This document shows positions 1-10,924 of a stretch of DNA of 64,000 bases, one piece after another. The notes below the pieces were generated by a model, which saw only the letters and a program-made list of their open reading frames with translations, was not told where the DNA came from and did not search any database. Origin of the DNA: Fagopyrum homotropicum (Eukaryota > Streptophyta > Magnoliopsida > Caryophyllales > Polygonaceae); NCBI GenBank assembly GCA_033239125.1, contig BSWB01000008.1, positions 4,804,001 to 4,868,000 of the forward strand. Direction: 5' to 3'. The first letter of the stretch is position 1. Every line of letters begins with the position of its first letter. Made by a program: the position numbers and the translations under genes.

Positions 1-1247
1 ATGAGTCGAACAAGATAACAATGAAGAACAAGTATCTCTCACCACGGATAGATGATCTACTCGATCGGTTGCAAGGGTCGGTAGTCTCTTATAAAATGAA
101 TTTAAGGTCTGATTGTCACCAAATGAGAATTTGAGACTAGGATATTGCAAATACGGCATTCCGGGACAAACCATGTTCACTACGAGTTGTAGTGATTCTA
201 CATAGGCTTACTATTACGCTGGATAAGATATTTTGGTCAACTCTTGAAGAAGAGAGAAGTTGTATGACAAGTTGTCTCGGGATGACAAACCCCGATAGAT
301 GCGAAAGAAGTTACAAGTTTTTTAGATGTGTTGAGCATTACCAGATCCGTGAACAGAGAAGTTGTATAACACCAATTATGGTATCCTCCGGATGACAACG
401 AAGTATTGAATGGGACAAAGAATTGACAATAGAGTTATTGAGAGTTAAGAGGAGATTCATCAGTGCAACTGTTTTTACATTGCCTTGAGGTATGATGGAT
501 TTGACTTGTACGAGTTATTCTTCAAGACAAGGTCTTGATCGAGTATTGAGGAATGAGGTAAAAGTAGTAGCATACGGGTCTCGATTAGTAGAACTAATGT
601 GAAGTAAAGTATTTCCTTCATTACTTAGAACTTAGAACTATATTGGGAAGGTGTAACAACAAAGTTGGGTTTAGCAGGACCAATTAAGAATTTTGACATC
701 TGTGTTAGAGGCAATCAAAGAGAATCATCATGGAAATGCTGCATTAAGAAAGACCCGAGAAGGAAGTTCAGTTTCCGATATAGCGGACCTCTTTGAGATC
801 TCAGCATGAATTGGGAAAGTGGTTTACGGTTGGTACGGCCACCGAGAGTAGAGGGTGATCACCCGGTGTTTCATGTGTATCAGTCAACGGAGTCCATACA
901 TGACTCGAGACATGTGATCCTCATGACGATCTAGTGGTAGACGAGGGACCAATGAGGCTAACTTGAAGATGTAGGATAGTATCTTTGGTTGAGTTACGCT
1001 GAGCTAGTAGCATCGATAGAATCGACGGGTTAGACCTAATTCTTTCCTTGGTTGAGTTATATGCATGGGTGATTATATGTGTAGATGTGTCGTATGTGGG
1101 ATTGTGTAATCTGATATATCTCGCGGTGGTAGTTTGAGTAGATTATGTGTATAGATTAGAAAGTTAAGTCTTCTTAGTTTGAGAGTTCCTACATTGGCCT
1201 TAGGGATCGAGAAGTTCGACGTATAGCAAGTTTCGGGACGAAACTTG
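1..1247 (+). pseudogene. Ty3/gypsy (Tekay/Del-like) internal 3' end, decayed
   Basis: This is the tail of the internal region of a gypsy element that continues left of the window. No reading frame is open for long, but around 855-960 a conceptual translation still gives short fragments such as DHPVFHVYQ and HDDLVVDEGPM. They resemble the C-terminal tail of a chromovirus polyprotein, where FHVS- and YIPDP-type motifs lie between integrase and chromodomain. The segment ends in the block TTTCGGGACGAAACTTG (1231-1247) immediately before the polypurine tract and LTR. The same block occurs at the equivalent place (near 38620) in the complete element further right. The protein match is weak; the placement is supported mainly by the adjoining LTR. 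Confidence 0.6.
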
Positions 1248-1264
1248 TTTTTAGGGGGATCTGA
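1248..1264 (+). other. Polypurine tract of gypsy element
   Basis: The purine-rich run TTTTTAGGGGGATCTGA directly precedes the LTR start TGTAACGCCC. This is the position and form expected of a plus-strand priming site, and it identifies the LTR that follows as a 3' LTR of a plus-oriented element. Confidence 0.7.
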
Positions 1265-1499
1265 TGTAACGCCCAAAATTTTGGCGCATGTTAGATATTT
1301 ATTTGTCCGGTTTTTATCGAGTTTATTAGATTAAATATTTTATTAAAAGTACTTTAAGGCGTAAAATATTATTCCCGATTGTATTTTATATTTTGAATAC
1401 GTCCCCGTATTCCCATATTATTATTTCGGAAAATACCGGGAAGTTTTCCGTTCCGGGGATTTTTGATCGAGATTATTTTTTAATTCCCTTATTGCATTT

Positions 1500-2210
1500 T
1501 TTTTTCTTTTCTGTACCAGCCGCTGAATTTGGCCTTTGGCCTTCTCCCGCCCAGCTAGGGCCTGCAATGAGCAACCCTCTGTCCTTGTTCTTCTCCCACC
1601 CTCACGCTACCCCTATTCACTCAAACGCCTCATCCCTCAGATTCCCACCTCTCCAACTCTCTCAGTACTCTCTTCTCTCTGAGTCTCACACATGAGCCTT
1701 CACCCTCTCTTCACCTAATGAGCTTGTGCTCCATTGCGACTCAACCATCGAACATCACCCAAGTTGCAACCTCTAGCCGTCGGATGAGCAACTTAGACGC
1801 CGGAGGAGAGCCAGCAAGAGCCCCACCGTCGACCTGCCGGAATAGAGCCCTGCAGCCCGGCCTCGATCTCTCTGTCGCCCTTCTACTTAGCCAGTTGTAC
1901 TACCCTGTGCCACGCCGGAAACAGAGGCGTCTCGCCAGAGAAGTGGCCTTGCCGCCTCGCTCTCGGCTCGCCGTCTCTACTGGAGGGGCCTCGGCTCGCC
2001 GTCGCACCTTGCCGGAACCCACCGAAGGCCGGCTGCCCAGCCTCTGTAAATGTCGCGGTCTTGTTTGCCTCCACAACACCCGCCTCGAACCGCCGGAGAG
2101 CCACACCGTCGAAGCCGCCTCTGCCTTCCCTGGAGCCCTTGCCGGAGTCCTGGCCGCCGCTAGTGCCACCGCCCTCTTCTGCTGTCTGTTGCCCTAGTCG
2201 CCGCCTCACA
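1500..2210. other. GC-rich island inside the LTR with overlapping ORFs on both strands
   Basis: This stretch is much richer in G and C than the surrounding LTR and is open for 159 codons on the plus strand (1718-2197) and 108 codons on the minus strand (1883-2209). The translations are rich in Arg, Pro, Ser and Ala with no domain I recognise, so I treat the ORFs as a by-product of composition. A GC island occupies the same relative position, with different sequence, in the LTRs at 30150-30710 and 39010-39560. That suggests a functional leader or promoter segment rather than a protein. Confidence 0.6.
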
Positions 2211-3228
2211 CTCTCCCTCTCCGTACTATTGAAGGTTGAAGAAAGACTTTTGGATAATTACAAAAGAGAACCCATTTTTATACTTTGCATTTCTGGCCCA
2301 TAGATTTGATAATTTAATGTTATGCTCCTGAATGCTTAATTATAGATTAGGGCCCTTATTTATATTTTCAGAATATGACCCAAGTTTATGATATTGCTTA
2401 CCGTTGCTCTAAAAATGTATTTGTCGATTTTAAACTCGGGTTTGAATTGCGGGGATATTCTTATCTTTATTTATACTATATATTATGCCCTTGTGGATTC
2501 CGTTCGGTTTATGACTCAACGTTTTAATTGCGGTTTATGACCAAGTTTCTAGAAATTTTATAAATTGCCGGACAATGTTTTTATTATTTTTATCCTTGGA
2601 ATTTAATCACGGGATATCCTTATAATTGTATACACTATACGATACGCCCTTTGTCGGATTAATTTCGGGTTATTGATCAAAGTTTAGTCACGGGTTTTAA
2701 CTTTGGATTTTGGAAATCGAGTTTTTCCTTAGTTTTATATATATTATATATATTCCGTTCAAATTTAGCATATAAGCTATATTTGATTAGTTTTGTTTTA
2801 GGTTCGGAAGCACCTCATAGAAGGCCAACACAAATCCATTCTCGACATCTATAAACCGTCTTCCGTCTTTTTACGTCGTGTGAGTTGTCTTTTCCTCGAT
2901 CTTGTTATGTTTAGTATTAGTATCATGCTAGGATGAATCTAGCATAACTTAGTGGAAATGTCAAGTAGTGGCCTTAAACCGTATATGATTATTGGAAGGT
3001 TTATGAGTATTGTGATGTTTGCGGTACGATCATATGATGATCTTTGAGATTAGGAGTTGGACCAAGCATGCTAGGGTTGTGACCTCGTATAGGTTTTGGG
3101 AGAATAGAAGCCCGAGGGCTTCTATCTTATTGGTTAGTTATTGATTGTGTGCCTTGTCTAATCAGGCGTTGAGTTACCTTCCTGCGGGAAACTAAGGACG
3201 GGATTTAGCGGGTTTAGCTTTGGGACAG

Positions 3229-3725
3229 GTAAGTCTCCGGACTTACTTAGCTCGCATTCTCTGTATTAGTTTTGATGTGTGTTTGGTGGTGTGTGTTTAC
3301 TGTTTATGTGTGTGTTTATTGTTTATGTTATAACATCTAAACCGGTAATAGGACCACCGACTTTATATGTTTATATTTGGCCCAAGTGTATGATAACGGG
3401 CGGTGACCGCTTGTCTAGTCCAAAATGGGGATGACTGGGAAGTGCCTTGCGACCAGTCCAACGGGTGATGCTGATCCGCATCAAGTACAAACCCGTATGG
3501 TGAAAGGGGACAAGGGCGAGATTGTTAAGATTCTCGTGTCACACCATAAATGGAATTAGTAATGGGATGACATAAATGGAAATATAATAAACCGGCTTGT
3601 GTGTTTTGGAGCATGTTGTGTGTTTATGATGTCTTATGTGTGTGTGTGTGTGCCAATACCATGATTCTAATGCCTTGAATGCTAGCTAACGGTTTTATAC
3701 CGATATTGTTGTAGTTGCCTTGTAG
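3229..3725 (+). other. Possible intron within the LTR
   Basis: A consensus 5' splice site, GGGACAG|GTAAGT, lies at 3228/3229. Downstream, after a T-rich stretch, AG acceptors occur at 3714 and 3725. The homologous LTRs at 33507 and 40544 keep the same CAG|GTAAGT donor and a pyrimidine-rich acceptor about 440 bp later, although the sequence between has diverged. Splicing itself is inferred. Confidence 0.4.
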
Positions 3726-3805
3726 GTTAGGGACGCGGCCGAGATATCCGGAAGAGTGGGCAGCCAGGGTCCGTACATTGTAGGATGGGTTTATGGATGG
3801 AGTCT

Positions 3806-3808
<3 letters not shown>

Positions 3809-3852
<44 letters not shown>
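3809..3852. repeat. (AT)n microsatellite in LTR
   Basis: About 44 bp of uninterrupted alternating A and T lie within the LTR. Confidence 0.95.
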
Positions 3853-3855
<3 letters not shown>

Positions 3856-4082
3856 ATGTTTCCGACTTTTGGTCTTTGACTTTGTATCTCGGCTTTTAGT
3901 TTGTTTGCTTTGGGTTTCATTCATTGCATAAAAATGTTTTTTAGTTTTGGCCTTTATTTGTGGCATGTTGCAAGATCCGGTGAAATTGTTGTTAGGCTAA
4001 GGGTCGGGACCCATTGTGAGGTCCTAACCCGTAGCATCCCGAGTCCTACGGATTCGGGGTGTTACAGATCCGGATCTGACCT

Positions 4083-4094
4083 GCTCTAATACCA
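4083..4094 (-). other. Primer binding site of a minus-strand LTR element
   Basis: On the minus strand the sequence reads TGGTATTAGAGC, one base off the plant initiator Met-tRNA complement TGGTATCAGAGC. It sits directly against the LTR end at 4095. Only about 28 bases of this element's internal region remain (4067-4094) before the Del LTR cuts it off. Confidence 0.75.
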
Positions 4095-4905
4095 TGTTAA
4101 TTTTTATTATAATAAACTCGGGATTAAACGATGTTAAGGGCACACGTCCAGTAGGCCACACATATAAGCACACGGGGTTCATCCTAAAATCAACATAATC
4201 AACAAAGATGATGTCTCATTGCATCACAAGTCAAGCCTAGATGTGCAAATCTAAACCACTCTACAATGATAGATATCAAGGGTGAAAACATTCATGTAGG
4301 TATAAAGGCACTCGTGTGTTACTCATTCATACCATAATAATCCTTTGAAATGACAAGATCTACATAATACAAATCAATCATAGCATGGTTTGAGGCTTTT
4401 AAACCCCAAACCTAGAAAGGATACATAAAATGATGGAAACAAAATCAAACTTAACAAAACTTATCACAAACAGAAAGATCTTGCAAACATAACAAAGTTC
4501 AAAGTAAGAAGGGAGTGATTTGGAGTTACCAACCAAAAGTAATAGGCTTATAGCTAAAACAAGATTGAAGAACACAAGTGCTTGTTCGTGGTGTTTATCT
4601 CCTAAAATATCTCTTTTGGAGGCTATATATAAACCCTAGATATAGAAAATGAGGCTTCACCTCTTATTGGATGATCTAAACTATATCGATTGGTTGTATT
4701 TATAGATTTTAGAGGTGGCCTAAACCCTAGAAATCATCCATTAGCCAATATGAAGGGTGATGTGATCCAAGTAATGGGAAATTTGGGGGTCAACTCCGTC
4801 CATCACACTGGGAATGGCAAGTCGAGTCAGTTAACATTCTTCAGCCCAAACTCAGCCGAGCCAACCCTAACCCGGTCCAAAACACCAGCTTAACTCGGCT
4901 TCTAG
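4095..4905 (-). mobile_element. LTR of a minus-strand, probably copia, element
   Basis: Read on the minus strand the LTR ends ..TTAACA next to the primer binding site. It contains a TATA-like box (TTATATATAG, 4623-4632) followed by a plausible leader. The distal border (minus-strand start) is not sharp; I place it near 4905, where the sequence changes into gypsy integrase coding. The proximal U3 end holds AACTCGGCT and AGCCGAG half-sites. The copia assignment rests only on LTR style and size (about 0.8 kb), because no coding region remains. Confidence 0.6.
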
Positions 4906-4908
4906 TCA

Positions 4909-5760
4909 TCCATTAGTTTCTTTTGGAAGACTCTTTGGGGAAATCTAAGAACTAAGTTGTTATTTTCGACTTCTAGTCATCCTCAAACGGATGGTCAAAC
5001 GGAGGTTACTAATAGGACTTTAACCACCATTTTGTGGGTTGTTTTGAAGAATAATTTGAATACTAGGGAAGATATCTTGTCTCATGTAGAGTTTGTTATA
5101 ATCGAACATTACATTCTTCTACTAACCTAACGCCTTTTGAGTGTGTGTATGGGTTGAATCCTTTGACCCATTTTGATCTTATACCGTTGCCTTTAGAGGA
5201 GTGTGTCGATTTTAATGTAGGAAAATGGGTGGAATTTATCCAAGAATTGCATGCCAAGACACGCAAAAGGTTAAAGGAGAAAGGGAAGCTAGTTGTGGCC
5301 AAGGCTAATAAAAACCGCAAGGAATTGCTATTCGAGCCACGAGATCTAGTTTAATTGCATCTAAGGAAGGAAAGGTTCCCGGAGAAGCGCAAACCAAAGT
5401 TATCACCGAGAGGATATGGACGATTCAAGGTGTTACGTAAGGTTGGCAACAACACTTATGTATTGGAGCTTCTGGAGGAGTATGGCATGAGCCCTACGTT
5501 CAATGTCGGAGATCTAAGTCCCTTTGTGTCAAGTGATGAGAATGGTGATGATTTGAGGTCGAATCCTTTTCAAGAAGGGGAGTATGATGAGGGACAATCC
5601 CTAAAAGCCCCTACTACTCAAGGATCAATCACTAGATCAAGGGCAATAACTATCGGAAGGAGTATCAACCATTACCATCACCTACAAGTCCAGCCAAAGA
5701 AGAAATAGAGGAGATTCCATGCATGCCATTCACACGTGAAGACATGGAGGAAAACAAGGA
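4909..5760 (+). pseudogene. Ty3/gypsy integrase C-terminal part (chromovirus type)
   Basis: The conceptual translation shows the end of the integrase core, with HPQTDGQTEVTNRTL near 4977-5022, then a coiled basic segment. After one in-frame stop (5352-5354) it continues with the characteristic tail KLSPRGYGRFKVLRKVGNNTY and FNVGDLSPF (about 5400-5530), ending near 5708. A frame slip occurs near 5100. The N-terminal two-thirds of pol are absent: the segment starts abruptly at the border with the minus-strand LTR. The KLSPRG..GRF tail is typical of plant chromoviruses. It is followed in the same orientation by an LTR, as expected for the 3' end of an element. Confidence 0.85.
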
Positions 5761-5779
5761 TTGGAGCTTTGGAGCTTCT

Positions 5780-6432
5780 AAGTTATTAATGAGACAGTTT
5801 ATTACCTTTAAACTCTAGACAATTTTAAAGTTAATTTTTATCTTTTATTTTTATGATTATTTTTATTCTTTTAGATGGAGGCTTTTAAGGCTATAAAAGG
5901 TCTTCCTCCTACACATTTTAGGCTAGATTATTTTTTAACAAATTTTGTGATATTTGACTCTTTATCAATAAAGGTTTCATCTTATTCCAATTCAATCAAA
6001 AAGAGAGCCTTTGATTGAATCGTTATGATTCTTTGCTAGGTTGTTCTTGTGTGTGTTAATCTCCTTTGAGATTGGTGCTCCTAGTCGATTTTAGTCCCTC
6101 CTTGTGCTTGTCTCGATTTGAAGACATTTAAGGTTGAATAAGGACGGCTTAAGGTAACTCATTGCTTGGGTTTTGATCCAATCGATCAAGGTTCTAGTAA
6201 GTATATCTTGGTTCTTCTTGACCTATATTTCTATCAATCATCCATCCTATCTTCTTATCTATTTTGCCATCTATCACCATAATTTTGCCATTCTCTTTCT
6301 TTGTTTTCCGGAAAATCTCGCAATTAAACCTTATTGAACTTGGCCAAGATTCACTACCGATATTATCCAATTAGAAGGTTTCGTGGACTTCTAATTTAGA
6401 CCCGTCATTGTAGCCTCATCCCCGCATCAAAG
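5780..6432 (+). mobile_element. LTR shared between two gypsy half-elements
   Basis: Between the integrase end and the gag leader lies about 650 bp with LTR-like organisation: a U3, a strong TATA box at 5892, and a right end CCCCGCATCA followed by AAGTGGTAGCATAGG, which resembles a decayed Met-tRNA primer site. The left border is uncertain within about 30 bp. Internal 3' sequence on its left and internal 5' sequence on its right means it serves as 3' LTR of one copy and 5' LTR of the next. Confidence 0.55.
5892..5900 (+). promoter_or_regulatory. TATA box of gypsy LTR
   Basis: TATAAAAGG is followed about 30 bp later by a pyrimidine-rich region, a typical Pol II LTR promoter. Confidence 0.65.
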
Positions 6433-7743
6433 TGGTAGCATAGGTTGATGATTCAAAGTCCAACTAAACCAACACATCAACTGTTTGAGTATTTTTATTT
6501 TTGATACTTTTTTCAGTCCAATAAGAAAATTGAGTCTTTTTTTGTTTTCTCTGTTTTATTAAGAGTCTATTTGATTTTAATTTGCTTTGTTCTTGTGTTA
6601 CTTGGAGAAGAGAGAACACCCCTAGCCCAAACACAAGTCAACCTTACCTTGGTGCCGGAACCCTAACACCGAGATCATCCATCCCTGAAGGATCTCTCGG
6701 AGAGATTGTTGTGTCAACACCAATATTTCTTGCTTGGCTGCCAAGTCTTCTCCAAAACGATAAGGCTGCTTGGGAAAATCCTAGCAGTCAAGTCTAACAC
6801 AAGATTTAGATCACATCTATCATTATCCAACTGCTACATCAAAGAGAAAAGAAATCCACAAAATTTCCTTAATATTAGGAACAAACAAAATCTTATCTAG
6901 TAGGTGAGATCTTGTCATATCCTATACAATCTTTTTATTTATCTCTCTCTTGCAATCATATATTTCGCCCCTTTGGATCCCACGCCTCAAAGAGAACCAA
7001 ATAAAAAATTAATTCTTTTATTTTATCCTATAGTTCATATCACATATTATACTATCCAAAGTTTTGGTGAAGCTAGTAAAGCAAGATTTTTTGCAATCCA
7101 AGTGTGAAAATATAAAAAAGACAGCAACAAAGAAGCTTACCACAGATCCCAACCAATTTCCATAGCCAAACACCGAGATTTGCCACTGCCGAGATCAATA
7201 CCCCACCCTAGTAGATATCTCAGGCCGAGATCACCACCGAGATTTGCCACTGCCGAGATCAATACCCAACCGGCTATATCTCTCTCTAATTGCTTAAGTG
7301 CAAGGTAAGTGAAGCTCTCTTCTTAGTCTCTTGTGTGCCTATTTCTTGCCTATTTTATACTCCATACACATTGAGTCATTTCTTTTGGTGTGTTAGTCAA
7401 TTGTATTTGCTTGCTATCACACTAGTTGAGTCTTGAGTCTACTTGCTATATTCTTTTCACTTTGTGTCGATTGTGTGAAGAAAATTCCAACAACGGTTCC
7501 TTAACTGTCTTTCAACACAAGAACCTTCATCAAAACAAAGTTTTTATCTTGATTTAACCAAGAAGTGTTCTAGTTGAAGCTAAGTCATTGAACTTAAAGG
7601 AGTATTAATCCATCCAAGGCAATTACATGAAGTTATCTTGTGATCATCATAACTGAGTATGATTGTGAGAGAAATACAAGTGAGGAGTTTTTGATTTTAC
7701 TAGCTTCACAAGTTTGATGTTATTGTGTGTGTGTGTTGTGAAG
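6433..7743 (+). other. Untranslated leader of gypsy element with CCGAGAT repeats
   Basis: No frame is coding. The leader contains repeated CCGAGATC/CCGAGATTT words near 6668, 7172, 7188, 7223, 7236 and 7251. A direct repeat of roughly 35 bp occurs at about 7171-7205 and 7235-7269. The segment leads into the gag start at 7744, which fits a long 5' untranslated leader. Confidence 0.5.
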
Positions 7744-9060
7744 ATGTCTAGGTCTAATAGTCCCAAAAGGTTACAAGGGAGTGATTCGATGAATTCGGAG
7801 ACCATTGACATGTTGAAACAACTCATGGCTTTAGTTGCAACCTTAACTAAAAGAACAGGAACGTTTAAATCTTGCACTCAACCGCACGCCACATCTCAGC
7901 GCTATCTATTTTTGAGGTTGGATGAAGCTTACAAAACCAACCTAGAACCACAACCCCGGAGTCACCTCAAAGAGCCCCTCAAGGGCAAGGTATGAGATAT
8001 TCGAATCCTCTTTATAGAGCACCCAATATACCGGATTTTGTTGATAATTTTAAAGAATTAGAGGACGAGGATAAAGAGGTCATGTGGAGGGATTATCCTA
8101 GACGTAACCACCATCCACAAAGAGGTTGAGATATGGAGCCATATCGACCTCACCAAGAGCATGACAGAATAGGAAAAGTAAAGGTCAAAATTTCAACTTT
8201 GAAGGCAACTCCGATCCAGACGTTTTCATGGAATGGGGGACCAAAATAGAACAAATTTAGTTTTGTCATAACTTTATTGATCAAAGGAAGGTGCGTCTCG
8301 GTTCATTGGAATTTCAAGGTCATTCCTTAGTGTGGTGGGATAATCTTTTTAAGGATAGGAGAAGAACTTTGGATCTAGCTATTACCTCATGAGAGCAAAT
8401 CAAGGCCTTGATGGGAGTTAGATTTGTGCCTCAACATCACGCTAGAGAGATAAGGCAAAGGTTAGAGAACCTTCATCAAGGAACCTTGAGTGTTGAGAAG
8501 GTTTACACATCTATGCAAATGGCAATGGTGAAAGCCAATGACATAGAGAATGAGGATTCTACTATGGCTCGTTATTGGTACTCTTATAATACCATGATGG
8601 ATTTGCTACACTTGGCTATCAAAGTGGAGAAGAAGACTAAGGGAAGAAACAAAGGAGACGAGACTAGCTACAAGGTTGTAGGTTCGTGGAAACCTCAATC
8701 TAACCGACAAAATCGTGAGCTCACATCCACCAAGGCATAAAAGAAAGGTCCAACCATGAACCAAAGGAGCAAGGAAGCCTTCTACACCTCACTTATCATC
8801 TGGACCCTTGAATGAGCCTTCAAGTGGTCCTAAAGGGAGCAATTTTAACTCTACTACTCGTTCTTGAGATATTGTATGTTTTAAGTGTCGTCCTAATAAG
8901 AAGGTTTTGTTTATTAATCAATTTGGACAATATGAGAGTGAGGAAGAGCATGATAATGATGATAACACCCACCTTAATGCACTGCATGAAATTGGTAGTG
9001 ATAGTGATGAGGGCATTAAGTATGAGCAAGGAGAATCATTGATTGTTAGGAGATCTTTAA
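7744..9060 (+). pseudogene. Ty3/gypsy gag, broken
   Basis: The start MSRSNSPKRL at 7744 is followed by a typical gag course when frames are read in turn. At 8195-8400 the translation shows DPDVFMEWGTKIEQ and FQGHSLVWWDNLF. At 8408-8740 it shows MGVRFVPQHHAREIRQRL, SVEKVY and MAIKVEKK-like residues of the Retrotrans_gag domain. A C-x2-C remnant (CFKC) near 8875 marks a decayed zinc knuckle, and VRRSL near 9045 the start of the spacer. There are at least three frameshifts and several stops. No protease, RT or integrase follows on the right, so the element is truncated near 9060. Confidence 0.82.
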
Positions 9061-9967
9061 TGCTAAGTTAGCCCCATGTGAGGATAATCGAAGGCAAAAG
9101 CTCTAGAATTGATATAGTTCTTTAGAGAATAAACTTTACATGTTTTAACATGAATTTCCATTCATCGTTTGAAGAATGCGAGCGAGGTTATCTTCATCGT
9201 TGTTTATAGCTTGGAGTGTCTTGTGTGTTTGTCAATTCCAATTACGATAGTTGGTGCTACGAACATTCACAAGTTTCCTTCTTGTACTTTATATGTCGTA
9301 TCTAGAAGTGTGTAAGATTTTAGCGGAAGGGTTTCTTGAACATTCTTAGTTGTGTTTTAGGTTTAATATACCTAAGGTGCTCTAAGTTGTTGCAAGGAGT
9401 TCGTCCTTGATCTATCCATCACTTTCTTCCATCTCAAGCCTTTATCTCTCTATTTTGAGTTATCTAGTTGAAGACGAAATTTTAGTGTTAAGGTTCAGGA
9501 CAATCACCAACTACCCTCATATCAAGGAAAGTTAAAAAATGAATAACCTAAAAAAAAGAAGAGAGAAAATAAAAGCAACTTTATCTACGGAATAGTAATC
9601 ATCTTTTTCAAAGCAAGAATTGATTTTTTTCGAAAAGAGTTCAAACATTCCAAACTAAATCCGTCATCTAACTTTTGGACGAACTCGTAGTGTGAATGGG
9701 AGGCGAATTAGTGGTGTACCCGGAGTCCGCCCTCGTAATACGCTCAGTTTGCTTATTTCGTAATAAATTTTTAATGCAAATAAAAATCAATGTTTAGTTT
9801 ATGGTTTTCATTAGAGTATGAACTCATAACTAGAAAACTTGATTAGTGCATCGAAATTAGATTAGGAGATATTTCTTTACTTTATATGCTCGCTTTGGAC
9901 TACTCAAAGTAAAAATTTGGTTACAGGGTGAAATATTTGTAACTCAATTAGTGTAAGTGTCCGTTTG
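9061..9967. other. Unassigned non-coding stretch
   Basis: No coding frame, LTR end or inverted repeat could be recognised here. The segment is moderately AT-rich. It may be decayed gypsy sequence on the left, becoming older flanking DNA by about 9700. Confidence 0.4.
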
Positions 9968-9975
9968 GTTGGAGC
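9968..9975. repeat. 8 bp target site duplication (left)
   Basis: GTTGGAGC here is repeated exactly at 10917-10924, bracketing the hAT-type element. Confidence 0.9.
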
Positions 9976-10916
9976 CAGTGGCGGCCGCAGGATTCTAGGG
10001 GGGGGCAAAAATATAGTTTCGATAAAAATAGCGATAAAAACAAAGTCAATCTATCATTTACTTACGAAGTTTTGACTACAAGTCTACCAAAAATAAATAG
10101 TGAATGCTACAAATAAACAGTCAATTTGACAACAAAGGGTGTAAACACATCTTGCGAGTTGACATGTTCTAATAATACTGAATAATTCACTGTTCGAATA
10201 ATTCATGATGTCAAAAAGGAAAATTATCTATCAAATCGAAAGTAGGAAAAAAGGAACTATTTCGCCACAATAAACAAATATGGGGGAAATTTTCCCAAAT
10301 TAGTTTCGGAGCAAAATTATTCCCCAAATACACGAGATTTTCGGGTTGGAGAACAAGCGTGGTCCTAGACCGCGTCTATTACAAAAAGAAGAGTCAAACC
10401 GCGCTTTAATATTCTGATTAAAAAAAAATTTTAAATTAAAAAAACATTACACTTAAAGGAGCGGTCCAGGACCGCGCCTATATATATTCTTTTTTTTTTT
10501 AAAATAGTTGTCCTATAGGCGCGGTCTATAATCGAGCCTCTTTATTTTTTTTTTCTTTAAAAAACGTTACACTATAAGCGCGGTCTAGGACCGCACCTCT
10601 ATTTGTGTTTTTATTATCTTTATTTCGGATATTAAAATGTTGTCCTCGACAACGCGTTTTACAAATAAGAGTGCGGTCTAAGACCACACTTTTACTCCGA
10701 ACCAAAAATTTTGTGCATTTTGGTGAATTATTTCACTCCGAGCCTAAAACGGGAAATTCTTTTGAAGTTTCGTTCGCTTTGGCGAAAGATCCAAAAAACA
10801 TTTATTAACGAGAGAAGCCACAACCCATTTTGTAAAAAAAAAATTTTCACCAAAAAAAAAAAAAAATTTTAGAGGGTGGGGTAGTTGTCCCACCTTGCCC
10901 CCAAAGGCCGCCCCTG
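9976..10916 (+). mobile_element. Non-autonomous hAT-type transposon, 941 bp
   Basis: The element has inverted ends CAGTGGCGGCC and GGCCGCCCCTG (10 of 11 bases paired) and a perfect 8 bp target duplication, the hallmark of the hAT superfamily. It encodes no protein. Its body carries five spaced dyads built on GCGGTCC-N-GGACCGC (near 10355, 10462, 10516, 10577 and 10668) separated by A- or T-rich runs. A second copy in reverse orientation, lacking intact ends, lies at about 24690-25225. The element is inserted into sequence resembling another element (GTGTCCGTTTGG motif just to the left). Confidence 0.87.
10355..10690. repeat. Five GCGGTCC/GGACCGC dyads in the hAT element
   Basis: Examples are GCGTGGTCCTAGACCGCGT (10355), AGCGGTCCAGGACCGCGC (10461) and AAGCGCGGTCTAGGACCGC (10574). 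Each is a 6-8 bp inverted repeat with a 1-3 bp centre, spaced 40-110 bp. Repeated subterminal motifs are known transposase-binding sites in hAT elements, but these are internal as well. Confidence 0.75.
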
Positions 10917-10924
10917 GTTGGAGC
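10917..10924. repeat. 8 bp target site duplication (right)
   Basis: An exact copy of GTTGGAGC at 9968-9975. Confidence 0.9.

Larger units (their letters stand above)
1265..4066 (+). mobile_element. 3' LTR of Tekay/Del-like Ty3/gypsy element (2.8 kb)
   Basis: The LTR begins TGTAACGCCC just after the polypurine tract and ends GGGGTGTTACA. The last 60 bases (GTCGGGACCCATTGTGAGG and following) match the ends of the LTRs at 34274 and 41311 and, reversed, the fragment at 23942. It holds a GC-rich island at about 1500-2210, an AT-rich middle, a CAG|GTAAGT donor-like site at 3226-3234 and an (AT)n run. A length of 2.8 kb is typical of the Del/Tekay lineage, known for very long LTRs. The sequence to the right is a different, older element, so this LTR marks the insertion border. 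The right-hand TSD copy would be GATCC, but its partner is outside the window. Confidence 0.88.

Noticed and set aside
1718..2197. 159-codon plus ORF as a captured host gene
   Set aside because: Sits in the LTR GC island with an overlapping minus ORF; no domain recognised and no evidence of codon constraint.
3624..3966. Two minus-strand ORFs with long Tyr-Ile runs
   Set aside because: They are produced by the (AT)n microsatellite; the same applies to the ORF at 30642-31076.
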